Below, piece by piece: positions 10,914 through 22,791 of a stretch of 64,000 bases of DNA. Within the stretch, counting starts at the first letter, position 1. The number at the start of each line of letters is the position of its first letter. The notes below the pieces were generated by a model. The model was not told where the DNA came from and ran no database searches. It was given only the letters and a program-made list of their open reading frames with translations. A program made the position numbers and the translations under genes. Origin of the DNA: Drosophila miranda (Eukaryota > Arthropoda > Insecta > Diptera > Drosophilidae); assembly GCF_003369915.1 (NCBI RefSeq), contig NC_046677.1:14074001-14138000 (forward strand). The letters run 5' to 3'.

Positions 10914-11850
10914 TTGCGATTTGCTTACCAACAGCTGCAGGGGATAAAGCGCGCAAAAGTGCGAGCATTTTCCAGCACTGTAACCGATTGCGCCGGCATG
11001 CAATCGATAGTGGGCCGCAATCATGTTTGAGACCAGTGATGCCAACTTATTATCGGGAAAAAAGAAAACATAACCAATGGTTTTAAACATTTTTTATTAA
11101 AGTGATATTGAATATGCCTTTTACCGTATTTCCATTAACTCATCTAGCCCTGTGGAATTAGGTTCAGATTCGCATTCGTACCACATGAATCTATAATTAT
11201 TAGTCTTTTCGTGTTCTGAGCAGCATTTTTCAAGTCTCCGCAAGCCATAACTATATGTTTTAATACAAATTGGAATATCCTTTCACGGAAAATAGCACAA
11301 GATTTTGTTAGCTTAGCAAAGTCGGCCTGTTTTGGAATCTCTAAATTACCTGGTATGGGCAAATATCGGTAAAAAATAATGATGAATCTGCCACATTTTC
11401 ATACTCTTCACACATTAAAAAAGCATTTGTAAAAAATCAACCATTCCCGATTCCCGCAATTCACAAGTTTTTCCCGAGATGGCCTCCAAAAAAAGCCAGA
11501 TCTTACGGGAAATAGCTAAATCGGCAGCCCTGTTCGAGACATCGAGGGCAGAGTGTGTCGATATTTTTGCAGCTCTATTCGGGTGATTAATTTCTGCACT
11601 TTGCATTTTGGAAAGGTTTTTCAATACGTTTGTGTTTATTTCGGCAGGAAATTCGCAGTTCTCCTTCTTTCAAAGGCTAGCTTAATCGTGTAGACGGCCC
11701 AGAGTCCGCGATTAAAACTAGAGAGAAGCGCCCAAGCAGAAACAACGCCCACTCGGTTCCGTTCCGTTCCCTAACTCGGTCATCAAACTCCGGCGAATCA
11801 AAACTACGTGTGTGGTTGGATCTTGCGTTGCGTGCATTTATTCCTCAACA
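10914..11850. other. Orc5/Arpc1 divergent interval with possible relic coding sequence
   Basis: The 937 bp contain the 5' ends of both neighbours. On the minus strand at 11144-11362 an open stretch has no ATG start but reads FVLKHIVMACGDLKNAAQ followed by NTKRLIIIDSC. This loosely resembles a histone-fold C-terminal half of the CENP-S/MHF1 type. On the plus strand a 35-codon ORF (11479-11586) starts MASKKSQILREIAKS. Neither has clear splice partners or a poly(A) signal, so I do not call a gene. The sequence directly before the Arpc1 ATG (about 11690-11850) looks like an ordinary 5' UTR. Confidence 0.4.
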
Positions 11851-13054
11851 ATGGCCGAGACATTCACCTTTGGCACCTCCCTGGCCTCAATAACATGCCA
11901 CGCCTGGAACAAGGACCGGACGCGTAAGTTTGCTTCCGACCGACGGTCGGGCATTTGGAGCTTACTCATTCATGACTCATTGCTTCCCCACAGAGATTGC
12001 CTTATCGCCCAACAACCATGAGATCCATATATACAGCCGCGATGGCAACGACTGGAAGTTGGCCGACGTACTGAATCAGCACGATTTGCGGGTCATGGGC
12101 ATTGATTGGGCCAAAAACACCAATCGCATCGTGAGCTGCGCAGCCGACCGGAATGCCTATGTGTGGACCCAGGGCGAGGACGGCAAGTGGAAGCCCACGT
12201 TGGTGCTGCTTCGAATCAATCGCGCCGCCACATGCGTCAAGTGGTCACCGGCGGAGAACAAGTTCGCCGTTGGCTCTGGGGCTCGCCTAATCTCGGTCTG
12301 CTACTTCGAGTCGGAGAACGACTGGTGGGTGTCCAAGCACATCAAAAAGCCGATTCGTTCCACCGTGACGTCCCTCGACTGGCATCCGAACAACGTTCTG
12401 CTGGTGGCTGGATCCACGGACTACAAGGTGCGCGTATTTTCGGCCTTCATTAAGGATGTCGAGGAAGCGCCCACACCCACGCCCTGGGGTAACCGAAAGC
12501 CCCTGGGCCAACTGATGGCCGAGTTTAAGAACTCTCTCACCTCAGGCGGAGGCTGGATCAACAATGTGAGCTTCTCCAGCGACGGCAACAAGGTCTGCTG
12601 GGTAGGACACGACAGCTGCGTGAGCATTGCAGATGCCACCAATGGCAACACCGTCATACGCCTCCGCACCGGCTACCTCCCCTTCCTGTCCTGCGAATGG
12701 GTCTCGCCCAACTCCGTCGTTGTGGCAGGCTATAGCTGTGTGCCGCTCCTGTATAGCCTCACGGCGGACAACAAACTGGTGCTGAGCGGCAAGCTGGACA
12801 AGTCGCAGAAGCGGGAGTCCAGCGGAATTACTGCCATGCGCATCTTCCAGTCGATGGACCGCAACATGCGCACAGAGAACACGGACACTGTGGTGGACTC
12901 CATCCACCAGAACGCCATCACCAGTGTGCGCATCTATGCTGGGGACAAATCCAGCGCAAGCAAGGTGTCCACCTCGGGCGTGGATGGCCAGCTGGTCATC
13001 TGGACTGTGGAGCAGGGCGGCATCAACGGCGGCATGCGCAACCTGCAGATCTAG
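11851..13054 (+). CDS. Arpc1: Arp2/3 complex subunit 1 (p41, Sop2)
   Basis: Exon 1 (11851-11923) joins exon 2 (11994-13054) to give 377 residues, exactly the expected length. The protein starts MAETFTFGTSLASITCHAWN and is a seven-bladed WD40 propeller. Repeats are visible as blocks ending in SPNNHEIHIY, SCAADRNAYVW, GSGARLISVCYF, GSTDYKVRVF, WVGHDSCVSIAD and, at the end, TSGVDGQLVIWTVEQ. It is a core subunit of the Arp2/3 actin-nucleating complex and works at the cell cortex and in ring canals. The second intron base pair choice (CAG|AGATTGCC) keeps the frame and restores a Gln codon. The gene lies 579 bp upstream of tamas in the same direction. Confidence 0.97.
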
Positions 13055-13269
13055 TGTGTAATATGTTAATATGTATGTTAGAGTGTTGGCCTGGCCAGGT
13101 GCGCAGTATTTGCCAAAATGTTTTCCAAAATCGCTTTTCTTATCGTTTGTACCGTGTGAAAGCCGTTTTATATAAATTAACTGAAGAGATTGTTATTTTC
13201 TCGTACTTCCACAATAGTTCCGAAAGTCTGTATATGTGTTTTAAAGTGTTTCCCCTCTATTGAAAAATG

Positions 13270-13275
13270 AATAAA
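13270..13275 (+). terminator. Poly(A) signal of Arpc1
   Basis: An AATAAA lies 215 bases after the Arpc1 stop, followed by a T-rich stretch. It is the first canonical hexamer downstream. Confidence 0.6.
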
Positions 13276-13632
13276 ATGTGTTTTTATTCTCAAAATCTGC
13301 CTAGCGGTAAATTTTTGAATCCTATTCGATACTTGAATGAGTTGGGCGGTCGGCCTCTTTTCAGAGCAACCGATCGATGAAAATCGATAACTGGATTTTG
13401 ATTTCTAATTGCATTTAATTATAATTTTCTAGCTGCTCAGCACAAAAATGTATTGCGGAGTTGGAACAAACGGAACGTAAACATTCACAAAAATTCAAAT
13501 TAAATGCCTTTTATTCGGAATAAAAATTAGATTCCTCAGCTATCGACTCGATAGCTTCGTACCGAAACATCGATACTTTGGATTTATTTTTGTGTTTGTT
13601 TTGCAATTAAAAATAAAATGATTTGATTTATA
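13276..13632 (+). promoter_or_regulatory. Upstream region of tamas
   Basis: The stretch carries several ATCGAT-type words close to the DRE: AAATCGATAA near 13381, then GACTCGATAG and AACATCGATACT within 65 bp of the tamas ATG. DREF-type control would suit a gene for mitochondrial DNA replication; that link is inference. No TATA box is obvious. Confidence 0.4.
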
Positions 13633-16600
13633 ATGCAACTCCGCCTGATACGTTCCTATGCCAGCAAACCCAGACGGGAACATTATGCCAGTAGCACCGT
13701 CAAGATATATCGCAAGGTAAAACCCCTGCCACAAAAAGCCGCCAAAGCAAAACAGCATCCACAAAATGCAAATGTGGAAGAGGAAACAGCACCCGAGTAC
13801 TCGGAGAACCTCGTCAAGGTTCAGATGATCTCGCAAAACTTGCACAGGCAAATATTCCCGCAAACATCCCGCTACACATCGGAGGAGCAGAGAGCCGCCG
13901 CCAGGCAGTACAAAGAGGAGCTGCACCGCCATGGAGTCGACATCGAGAGCAGCTCGCCAATACCGGATGTGCAGCTGAAGTTGCCCGCGTTGCAGGGGCA
14001 GAATATTGAAGAGCACTTCCACAGCATAGCCAAGCAACAGGTGGAACCTTATGAGGAGCTATTGCTGCCCCTGGTGGACTGCCATGAGCTGCCTTCGAGA
14101 CCGAAACGCTGGGCGTTTCTTGCCGGCTGGACAGCCTACGACCCTGACGATGGCACAGCCACACCCGTCAAGCAGCCCCTGGAAAAGGGCCTCGTCTTCG
14201 ATGTGGAGGTGTGCGTCTCTGCCGGTCAATCGCCGATTCTGGCCACCGCAGTCAGCACGAAAAGATGGTACTGCTGGGTCAGTCCGAAGCTGACCAAACA
14301 TCGTTTGGCTGTGCCAAAAGTGGAACCCTGTGATGTGGGCGCGGACTTTGAGCGACCGCACTACACTCTGGATGAGCTCATACCCCTGGGAACTGGGGGA
14401 CCCGGTCTGGTGGTGGGCCACAACGTTTCCTACGACAGAGCGAGACTGAGAGAGCAGTATCTGATCGAGGACTCTGGCACCCGCTTTGTGGACACCATTT
14501 CGCTGCACATGTGCGTCAGTGGGGTGACCAGCTACCAGCGGGCAATGCTCAAATCAAAAAAGGAACCGGCTCCCGAGGACCTTGGCTGGCTGGAGCAGAG
14601 CTCCCTGAACAGTCTCCTCGAGGTCCATCGTCTCTACTGCGGTGGGGAGGCGCTGTCCAAGGAGCCACGGAATATTTTTGTAGAAGGCACACTCGATCAG
14701 GTGCGGCACAATTTCCAGTTACTAGTCAACTACTGCGCCGGAGATGTGGAGGCCACTCACCGCGTGCTGCGGGTGCTCTATCCCATGTATGCCGACCGCT
14801 TTCCGCATCCTGCCTCCTTGGCGGGAATGCTGGAAATGGGCTCTGCCTATCTGCCGGTCAATTCGAACTGGGAGAGATACATACGCGAGGCCCAGCTGAC
14901 CTACGAGGATCTCAGCATCGAGGCCAAGTACCACTTGGGCCGTCGGGCCGAAGAGGCGTGCTCCCTGCTCTACGATGAGCAGTATCGCAGCAATCTCTGG
15001 CTCTGGGACGAGGACTGGGGAGTGCAGCAGCTGAAGCTGAAGCAGCCTCCCAAGCGCAAGCCCTTGCCGAGAGCGGATCGTGAAGAGTCCGACCTATCCA
15101 CTGAGCAGCGGCGCCTCTATGCCAAGTTCCAGCACCTATACGATCAGCGGTCCTTGCTCCCGGCTCGACGTCCTCTGCTTCCAGGCTATCCCCAATGGTA
15201 CCGCAAACTGTGCCGTAAGCCTCCCACTGGCCACAAGACTGACGACGGCGAGCAGGAGGATGAACAGTGGACTCCAGGCGCCAGCGAGATCAGCACAGGT
15301 ATGCAGATTGCCCCTAAGCTGCTTTCCCTCTGCTGGGAGGGATATCCCCTTCACTACCAGCGGGAACACGGCTGGGGCTTCCTGGTTCCCTTTCGCAGCG
15401 ATGCAGCGGGAGTGGATCGAATCCCAATTAAAGAGCTGCTAGAACGCTGTGCCGTACCAGAGTTTGCGCGGCAGTGCGCCTCCGCGGCGGAGAGCGATCT
15501 GGCATTCGCCATGCTGCCGGGACAGCTAGAGGAACATCTGGCAAAGAGGCAGCACTACAAGAAGCTCTCTCAGAAACAGCAGCGCCTAGAGACCCAGTAC
15601 CAAGGTGCGTCTGTACCTAGCTAAGCATATGAATGTCCTTATTGAAATGTATTTCTGTACGACTTCCAGGTTCTGGCGTGTGGTGCAATCAGGTGCTGGA
15701 CGATTGCTGCTTCTTTCTGAAGCTGCCGCACAAGAACGGACCGTCGTTCAGGGTGGGCAATCCGCTGTCAAAGGACTTCCTCAACAAATTCTCGGAGAAT
15801 GTGCTCACCAGCGGCGATCCCTCGTGCCAGGCTGCGGCGCGAGTCATCGACATTGCTCGCATGATGTCCTACTGGCGCAACAACCGAGATCGCATCATGG
15901 GTCAAATGGTGGTCTGGCTGGAGAAGGAGTACCTCCCGTCAGAGCTGGTAGATGGTGGCAATGGTGGGAAATCCTACGGCGCCATTTGTCCCCAAGTGGT
16001 GGCCTGCGGGACCCTGACCCGACGTGCCATGGAGCCCACCTGGATGACGGCCTCCAATTCGCGTCCGAATCGCCTGGGATCGGAGCTCCGTTCAATGGTG
16101 CAGGCCCCACCGGGATACAGGTTGGTGGGCGCCGATGTCGACTCGCAGGAGCTTTGGATAGCCTCTGTGCTAGGCGATGCCTACGCCTGCGGGCAGCACG
16201 GAGCGACGCCCCTGGGCTGGATGACGCTGAGCGGCAGCAAGGCGAATGGCAGCGATATGCACTCTATCACCGCCAAGGCCGTGGGCATATCCCGTGACCA
16301 CGCCAAGGTGATCAACTATGCGAGGATCTATGGAGCTGGTCAGCAGTTTGCCGAGACCCTGCTCCGTCAGTTCAATCCCACGTTCAGTGCATCGGAGGCC
16401 AAGGCTAAGGCCATGAAAATGTTCGCCATCACCAAAGGCAAGCGAGTGTATCGTCTCCGCGAAGAGTTCCACGACGAATTAGAGGACCGAGCGTAAGTAC
16501 TGAAGTACCAGCGAACCGACGATCCTCCAGTTAACAGTTAACCCTTCCCCCCCAGATACAGCGGCTATGAGGCCTCTCGTTTGGCCCTGCAGCGGAATCG

Positions 16601-17222
16601 GACTTTGGGCGAGGTGTTCCACCGTCCAAACTGGCAGGGGGGCACAGAGAGTGCCATGTTCAATCGTCTGGAGGAGATTGCTACGGGAGCTCAACCGAAA
16701 ACTCCCTTTCTCGGCGGCCGACTTAGTCGTGCGCTCGAGTCGGACGGCAAGCCAGAGCAGGAGCAGCGCTTTCTGCCCACCCGCATCAATTGGGTGGTGC
16801 AGAGTGGTGCCGTCGACTTTCTCCACCTGATGCTCGTCAGCATGCGCTGGCTGATGGGACCACACGTCCGCTTCTGCCTCAGCTTCCACGACGAGCTTCG
16901 ATATCTGGTGCAGGAGGACATGGCTGCCAAGGCGGCCCTGGCAATGCATATCACCAATCTGCTCACTCGCTCCTACTGTGTGTCCCGCATCGGCCTCAAC
17001 GATCTGCCCATGTCCGTGGCATTCTTCGCCTCGGTAGAGGTGGACACGGTGCTCCGGAAGGAGTGCACCATGGATTGCCAAACTCCTTCTAATCCGCATG
17101 GCCTGCGCATCGGGTATGGCATCCAACCGGGTCAGAGTTTAAGCGTAACAGAGGCCATTGACAAGGCCGGTGGCAGTGATGTGAGTCAATGGCCATGGAT
17201 CAGGCAGCAGAAGCAGCAGTAG
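13633..17222 (+). CDS. tam: Mitochondrial DNA polymerase gamma catalytic subunit (tamas)
   Basis: Three exons, 13633-15604, 15670-16492 and 16556-17222, join in frame to 1153 residues (about 1145 in D. melanogaster). The N-terminus MQLRLIRSYASKPRRE is a mitochondrial targeting sequence. The 3'-5' exonuclease motifs are Exo I FDVEV (Asp190, Glu192), Exo II VGHNVSYDR near residue 265 and Exo III YCAGDVEATHRV near 367. Family A polymerase motifs are A, GADVDSQELW near 811, B, RDHAKVINYARIYG near 867, and C, HDELRYLV near 1043. All catalytic acids and the motif B Lys and Tyr are present. With its accessory subunit PolG2, encoded at 8292-9443, it replicates mitochondrial DNA. The coding sequence appears fully intact. 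Confidence 0.98.
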
Positions 17223-18489
17223 TCTCCCACTTCAGTGTTTTCTGTAATTTACTGAGCAATGGAACTCAATTCAATTCAGAACTCAGGATTTAATATAATA
17301 TAATTAGTTTATAATGTTGCGACGTAGCATTAAATTTTTTCATTTTTATTTCATCTTTCATAAATTGAAAGCTAATTCCCAGCTATTTGCAAAAAAAAAA
17401 AGGGAACCTTTTGTTGCAACAAAAAACTCCAAAGATACATATTGTTACTTTTATACGGTTCGTATTTTCCGGGTTGAGAATATAAAACAGAGAGTACATA
17501 CACCATACATAGAGACTTTATTAGATTGGGGACTTTATTACTAATCCTTACACACCTTTCTAGTAACCTTTCTGTTTATTTTGAATGCATTTCTAGTTCT
17601 CTTAGAAACTTTCGTGCTAATCATCCTCGAATATTAGTCTAACAGCTATCTTTCCTGTATGCTCGCGTAACAGCCTTCTGCTGGTGTCACACGGGCCACT
17701 TGACGGTGCAGTAAGTGCATCGCCTCTTGAAAAATGCAGTCATTGCATGTCAACGCCCACGTACATATGTGTGTGTACATGTTTATTTTCTATAATTTTA
17801 AATAATTGTTTTTCATTTGGGCTCATCCTGAATGAGTATACAATTCATAAAACTAAAGTATATTTTTTAGAGCGCCCGCTGTTCAGATCCATGAAATCTC
17901 CAACATTTTCGGTCGGGAAATGATTATTTCTGTAGTTAGTTGGCTTTCGAGCTCCTTCGATATATATTTATATATTTTCTTTTAAATTACAATTGCTTAT
18001 TATGTTAATTATTTCCTTTTCATGTGAATTAATAACAGCCCATTGTGAGCTGGATCTCGAGTTCCTTCGAAATGTATAGTTTTTCTGTTAAAATAAAAAA
18101 ATTGCTTTCCCTTTTTCCTCAAATTTCACGCTGTTTCTCTAACCTTATTGAATTGTGTGATTGGTAGAAATGTGTTTTTATATCGCTTTCTATTTGGCCC
18201 AATTTAATGTCGATCCCTTGTTTTTCGTCATCTAAAATTAGTCCGACAATTAGTTAGCCGGTGTGTTTGTGGGCTCACGTCTTGCTGCTGTGATTAATCC
18301 CACTGCAGCTTCATTGACCATCGACAAATGTCTTAAAAGCCTTATGTAGGTTAGCTAGGTAGAGGTGGCTGCCACACTTAGACCAGTTTCGCCACGTTGC
18401 GATACCGCTTGGGATCTTTCCTTTCCTGCGTTGTGAGACTTAATGTTAGCAGTCCAGATGCTCTTAAGTCTAAAGTCTTTTGCTTAAGA
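17223..18489. other. Intergenic, nothing recognised
   Basis: AT-rich sequence after tamas. Short ORFs lack splice sites and family resemblance. The part nearest 18490 may be the far end of the decayed retroelement that follows: minus-strand HNAGKERSQ near 18430 could be the remains of the IPKAGK-type motif of a reverse transcriptase, but it is too weak to annotate. Confidence 0.4.
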
Positions 18490-18830
18490 GATTGCTTGCG
18501 GGATTGTGCCCACAGCCAGTATCTTCCTGAACATACATTGTAGCCAGTTGATGGCCGTTTTCCCGGCCTTCTGAAGTTGGGCCGGAATTAGCTGGTCCGG
18601 GCCTGGCGATTTCAGCGGTTTGAAGCAATTTATTGTCCAGCTTATGTTTCATTTTGTGAGGATGTGATCCATCGAGGTTACCGGTCCCTATCTTAGGAAA
18701 TGCGTGTCTAGTAGAACTCCTCCCTGGAGCTGGACCAGGTACCATCATTTCTTTTAATGTACCCTACTGAGAGGGTGATTTTTGAGAGGATCTTGCGAAG
18801 ACTTGCGGTCTCTGACGCTTCCTCTATTCC
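18490..18830 (-). mobile_element. Decayed non-LTR retrotransposon fragment (reverse transcriptase, LOA/R1-like)
   Basis: On the minus strand, 18605 down to about 18494 reads PGPDQLIPAQLQKAGKTA, then INWLQCMFRKILAVGTIPQA. This is the start of the reverse transcriptase domain of LOA/R1/jockey-type elements. Upstream at about 18830-18700 a second frame reads LRKILSKITLSVGYIKRNDG, then TWSSSREE. This corresponds to the linker that precedes the domain in the same elements. Stops and frameshifts separate the blocks, so it is a dead fragment. The clade call is from motif memory only; LOA relatives such as bilbo are known from obscura-group flies. Confidence 0.65.
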
Positions 18831-18978
18831 CTCTCTAGTCCTCTAGGACTATCAAACTCTTAACAGTTTGTGAGACACAATGGTGGGGACAATAACCTCC
18901 TGTCGATTTTTAACTCTAATAGTGGTGTCGTTGTCCCGATTACAACTGAATAAAATTGAGTTAAGATGAAGCTGAAAA

Positions 18979-19341
18979 GTGACTCACCCCTTGGATAGAC
19001 CTCTCCAACTTGCGCTACCGTTGCTTTCTACAGCAGGCTATAATATTGATCCAGCCCTGGTACCTTCCCATTTCTTTGCAGACGTTCCGGGCTGCTTCTC
19101 CAAAAGCTCGGTGCCGGCCCAGGAGTCTCCTGCGTGCGTTGGAGTGCTTCCAGGCGACGAACTCTACGTAAACCAGCCAGAAAACTGCACCCAAACCATT
19201 ATTCTGTCCGGCTCTGTTGCCGAACTGCACCGCCGTACCAGACAGTACAATCGATACATCACCTACGACTTTCACAAGGTTGTGCTGGCCTCCGTTCCTC
19301 CCAACGTTCCTCCATTCAACATGTATCTAAGTCTTCGCTAG
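18979..19341 (+). CDS. Unexplained 120-codon ORF, possible gene fragment
   Basis: The ORF has coding-like composition in its last 85 codons, from DVPGCFSKSSVPAQESPACV to a TAG at 19339. A good splice acceptor (TTTCTTTGCAG at 19070-19080) sits right before that part, so it may be a terminal exon. The spacing CVGVLPGDELYVNQPENC loosely recalls chitin-binding peritrophin-A modules, but too few cysteines follow. No upstream signal-peptide exon or poly(A) signal was found. Alternatives are a pseudogene, or part of the retroelement relic next to it. Confidence 0.25.
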   Translation: MTHPLDRPLQLALPLLSTAGYNIDPALVPSHFFADVPGCFSKSSVPAQESPACVGVLPGDELYVNQPENCTQTIILSGSVAELHRRTRQYNRYITYDFHKVVLASVPPNVPPFNMYLSLR

Positions 19342-20001
19342 CTTGATCCCTGGTGACATATTTGTTCAAAAACATTTAAAAAATATCTTGTCACGTGAAC
19401 TTACGATAAATTCATAAGCGATGCAACGATCCATTATGGCGGAGTGTCGTTAGAATTTAATTCAAACAAAGAAACGCTCAGAGACGACCTAGTCGGATCG
19501 TCTCACTAGGAATGGCGCGTGAACACTCCGTGGCGCCCCTACCAATTAAGCTGAGGGACCGGCTCGGGTACTCATCAACACAAAAAAAAAGGTTGAGTGT
19601 CCACTTTAGAGGGGGGATTGCCCAGTACTAAGCAAGAAGTGGGCCTAGGCGAATAATGAAATCTTCTACCAATTAATTTGTTACGAATAGCTGTAAGGGT
19701 AGTAGTGGAGTGAGAGAGTGTCAGCTAATTGCAAACCCTCGCCTAACATACCTTCAGTTTCGGTTTCATCTCGTTCAATCTAACTCAAATCACCTATAAA
19801 TATTATATGTATTTTTGCTTTTAGGTAATACTTAATATCCAATATTATTTTTAAGCGGATGTAGTAAATGAAATACTACGAGATACTATACAATTCACAT
19901 ACATATACGGCATATGCCTAGAGAGAATGCTTGTCAACACTTAACCACATAACCAAATAACCAGCTTCGGCTTCAGCTCTTAAATAATCTCTTGCTCGCC
20001 A
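19342..20001. other. Intergenic, nothing recognised
   Basis: This is the interval before the 3' end of black. It has a GC-richer block near 19485-19580 unlike its AT-rich surroundings, which might be more transposon debris. No reading frame, terminal repeat or target duplication was identified. Confidence 0.4.
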
Positions 20002-22592
20002 CTACAAGTTCTTGGCCAGGGACTCGATCTCATCGAGGAAGTAGATCATATCCGACTCCTCCAGACACGAGTTTTGAAGCACCAGACGGAAGAAGTTCGG
20101 GAGCTGGCGCAGCGGCTGATATGTGATCATCATGGAGCCCTTCTTTATCATCCGCTCCTTGACCTTGGGCGCCACCTTGTGCAGCTTGTCGTAGAACTCC
20201 CGATCTCGCTCCATCGTGCGGAGACTGGGGGGCACGTACCAGAAGCTGATGTTGGTGCACTCGGGACTCTCCAGAACCAATTCGAAGCCGGGCCGCTCTC
20301 GGACCTTGGCGGTGAAGAACTCGGCCATGCGAAAGACCTTCTCCACATGCGACTCCAGGCCCAGGCTGCCTTTAGCCTTCCACATGAACCAGAACTTGAA
20401 GACGTCCGCCCTGCGTCCGCACTGGATGTGCTTGTCCCCTGTGTCATAGGAGGTGTCATAGAACTTGTCCTTCTGGAACAGGTACGCCGCATTGGTGGAG
20501 TGGCACTGGCCCAAGACCAGCTGGTGGCGTGTCAGGAAGGTGGAGCACTGCTGCGAGGCGGCCAACAACTTGTGGGGGTTCCACGTCACCGAATCAGCCC
20601 TGAAAACGAGTTAGCCACACGTCAACCTCAACCAGTCCGTCCGAATCCTTCTTCGGAAAAAACTCACCGTTCGATGCCGTTCAGCAGATGGCGATACTTC
20701 TTAGACATCAGCGCACCGCCTCCCCATGCCGCATCTACGTGCATCCACATGTTGTACTTCCTGCACAGATCCCCGATCCCTGTCAAGTCATCGAAGGCGC
20801 CCAGAACCGTGGTGCCGGCCGTGGCCGAGACCATCAGAGGCTGCCAGCCATTGTCCAGGCACCGCCGAACCTGATCCTCCAGATCGCTCAGACGCATCTT
20901 TCCCACCTCATTGGTCGCTATCTTGACCACATGCTCGCTTCCGAAACCCATGAACATGGCCAATTTCTCCACCGAATAATGCGCATCCTCCGATGTGAAT
21001 ATAATCAAAGGTTTGGCATTGAAGAGTCCGTTTTTCTGGATATAAATGGATAAGCATTATGATAATTAAAAATGGATAACTATTCTTAAGAATAAGCTAG
21101 GGAAATATTAATATCAAATATTATTGCATTTATAACTTAAGGACGATTGCTGAAAATGTATTAAGTCTGAAAAATCTGGCAAACGTGATTGAAAATCTTT
21201 AAATTATGTGGAAAGCATAAAATATCTCCTAATAATTATTCAGTAATATTCCTAGTGCCATCAAGACGAAGGAACAGAATTTTTTTTAATTTTGTTATCC
21301 CTGTTTAAAGTCTTGGAAATCAAGGAAACGTGCCAGAAAAATCTCTAAACTATGTGGAAAGCATAAATTATCTGTTTATAATTATTCAGTAATACTCGCA
21401 GTGCTATGAAGGCGTAAGAATAATATTTTTTGAATTTTGACGAAGTCTTGTTATATCATATGAAATAAAATAATCGAAGGATTGTCGTTTTTTATATAAA
21501 TTAATCCTACAGTATTTCGATGGGGAACACTTTCGATTTCAGTTTCTTGCATCATATATATCGTGCCCCATGCCCGACTAACAATCTGACCACCACTGTA
21601 CGAGTACCAGTTGCCATTAATGGGGGGGAGGCGCTAGGTCAGAGCTGAGGACTGTGCACTCGTGTTTCCGTGTTGCTGTGCATCGAGCGACAGCGGGGAA
21701 ACCACTTGTCTGCGGCGTGAGTGGTAGGCGAGATGGATGGGCCGATGGGGCAGGCAGTTGGAGGTGTACTCACCTTGGACTCGGGCGCGTGTGTGTAGCG
21801 CGCACAGCTGATTGCATAACCGTTGGCTATCGAACCGCCAGGACAGAAGATGCCGTCGCCCTGGCCCCCATTGGGGAAGCCCACAATGCGACGCATCTCG
21901 GCCAGCACCTGCTCCTCCATCAGCGTGAACAGAGGCGCCACTTCGTACGTGTAGACACTGGGGTTCAGGGCGTCGGTGAGCCATTGGCCAACCAGGGCGT
22001 AGGGATCAACGCCCGAATACAGCTGATTGATGAAGTACGGATGCCCGGTCTTCACCGAAAACCGTATGGTCTCGCGCAGAAGCTCTCGTAGCTTCTCCTG
22101 CGGCTCCCCTTTGTCGCGCAGCTGGAAGTCGAAGAGCTGACGGAGCTCGGCGGGCTCGTGCCACTCCACGACTTTGGTGGATCGGTTGGTACCCTGGAAG
22201 ACGGCCAGCTTGATAATCTCGTCGACGCAGGCCCGGATGAAGCCCTCGAATGGGGCTGCCGGATGGCTGGCCACGAAACCAGATATATCATCCTTGGCAT
22301 CGTTATTGTTATTGTTGTTATTATTGTTACTGTTATTGTTACCGCTGCCACTGCTACTGCTACTGCTGTTGTTGGTCAACATTTTGCGGGCAGTCTCGAA
22401 CTCGACTGAGGATGCAGTGGGCGCGATGTCAACGGCTGCATGAGTATCAGGCGATGACGACGTGGTCGCCGCGGATGTCAATGTTTTGTTAACGCTTGCC
22501 AAATCATCGACGCTGGCCGAGCCACTCGTGCTGTAAGGCTTAAATATAGATTCCTTGAAGCGATGTGCGGGAAAAGTCTCACTGGCCAGCAT
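20002..22592 (-). CDS. b: black, PLP-dependent aspartate 1-decarboxylase (GAD family)
   Basis: Three coding exons (21774-22592, 20668-21035 and 20002-20599) join to 594 residues. The first 120 are low complexity, with a run of Asn near residues 83-97. The decarboxylase domain begins near SHPAAPFEGFIRACVDEI. It contains the cofactor-binding block HVDAAWGGGALMSKKYR and the Schiff-base lysine, Lys406, in SVTWNPHKLLAAS. The family converts acidic amino acids by decarboxylation. In flies black makes beta-alanine from aspartate for cuticle tanning through N-beta-alanyl-dopamine. The second exon ends in CG and the third supplies the G of an Arg codon, confirming the junction. The 738-bp first intron carries an internal tandem duplication. 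A TATA/Inr promoter lies 200 bp upstream of the ATG. Confidence 0.95.
21177..21440. repeat. Imperfect tandem duplication, period about 146 bp, in the black intron
   Basis: The word TATGTGGAAAGCATAAA occurs at 21205 and again at 21351. Each is followed at the same distance by TAATTATTCAGTAATA, then a related CAGTGCTATGAAG or TAGTGCCATCAAG segment, and a T-rich run. The two copies have diverged by substitutions and small indels. Confidence 0.75.
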
Positions 22593-22791
22593 TTTGTTGG
22601 CACTCTGTCTATCTGTCGGATGGCTAATGTGTACACTGTGAAATCACTTGGCTAATGCTTTGGTTCCGACTCTTGTTGATGTTCGTTCTGTTCTGTTACA
22701 ATGTTCTGTTCCTGCTCCGATCCGCCGTTGCTGTTGCTGTTGCTGTTTCTGCTGCTGTTGCTGCTTGCACTTGACAATGATTCTGAGTGAA

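Noticed and set aside
10914-11090. 59-codon upstream extension of the Orc5 open frame
   Set aside because: The extension is unlike Orc5 proteins, while the internal ATG at 10913 gives the expected N-terminus MENICAALEPLF.
22174-22492. Leu-, Cys- and Tyr-rich plus-strand ORFs opposite black
   Set aside because: They are antisense readings of the poly-Asn and poly-Ser codons of black exon 1.
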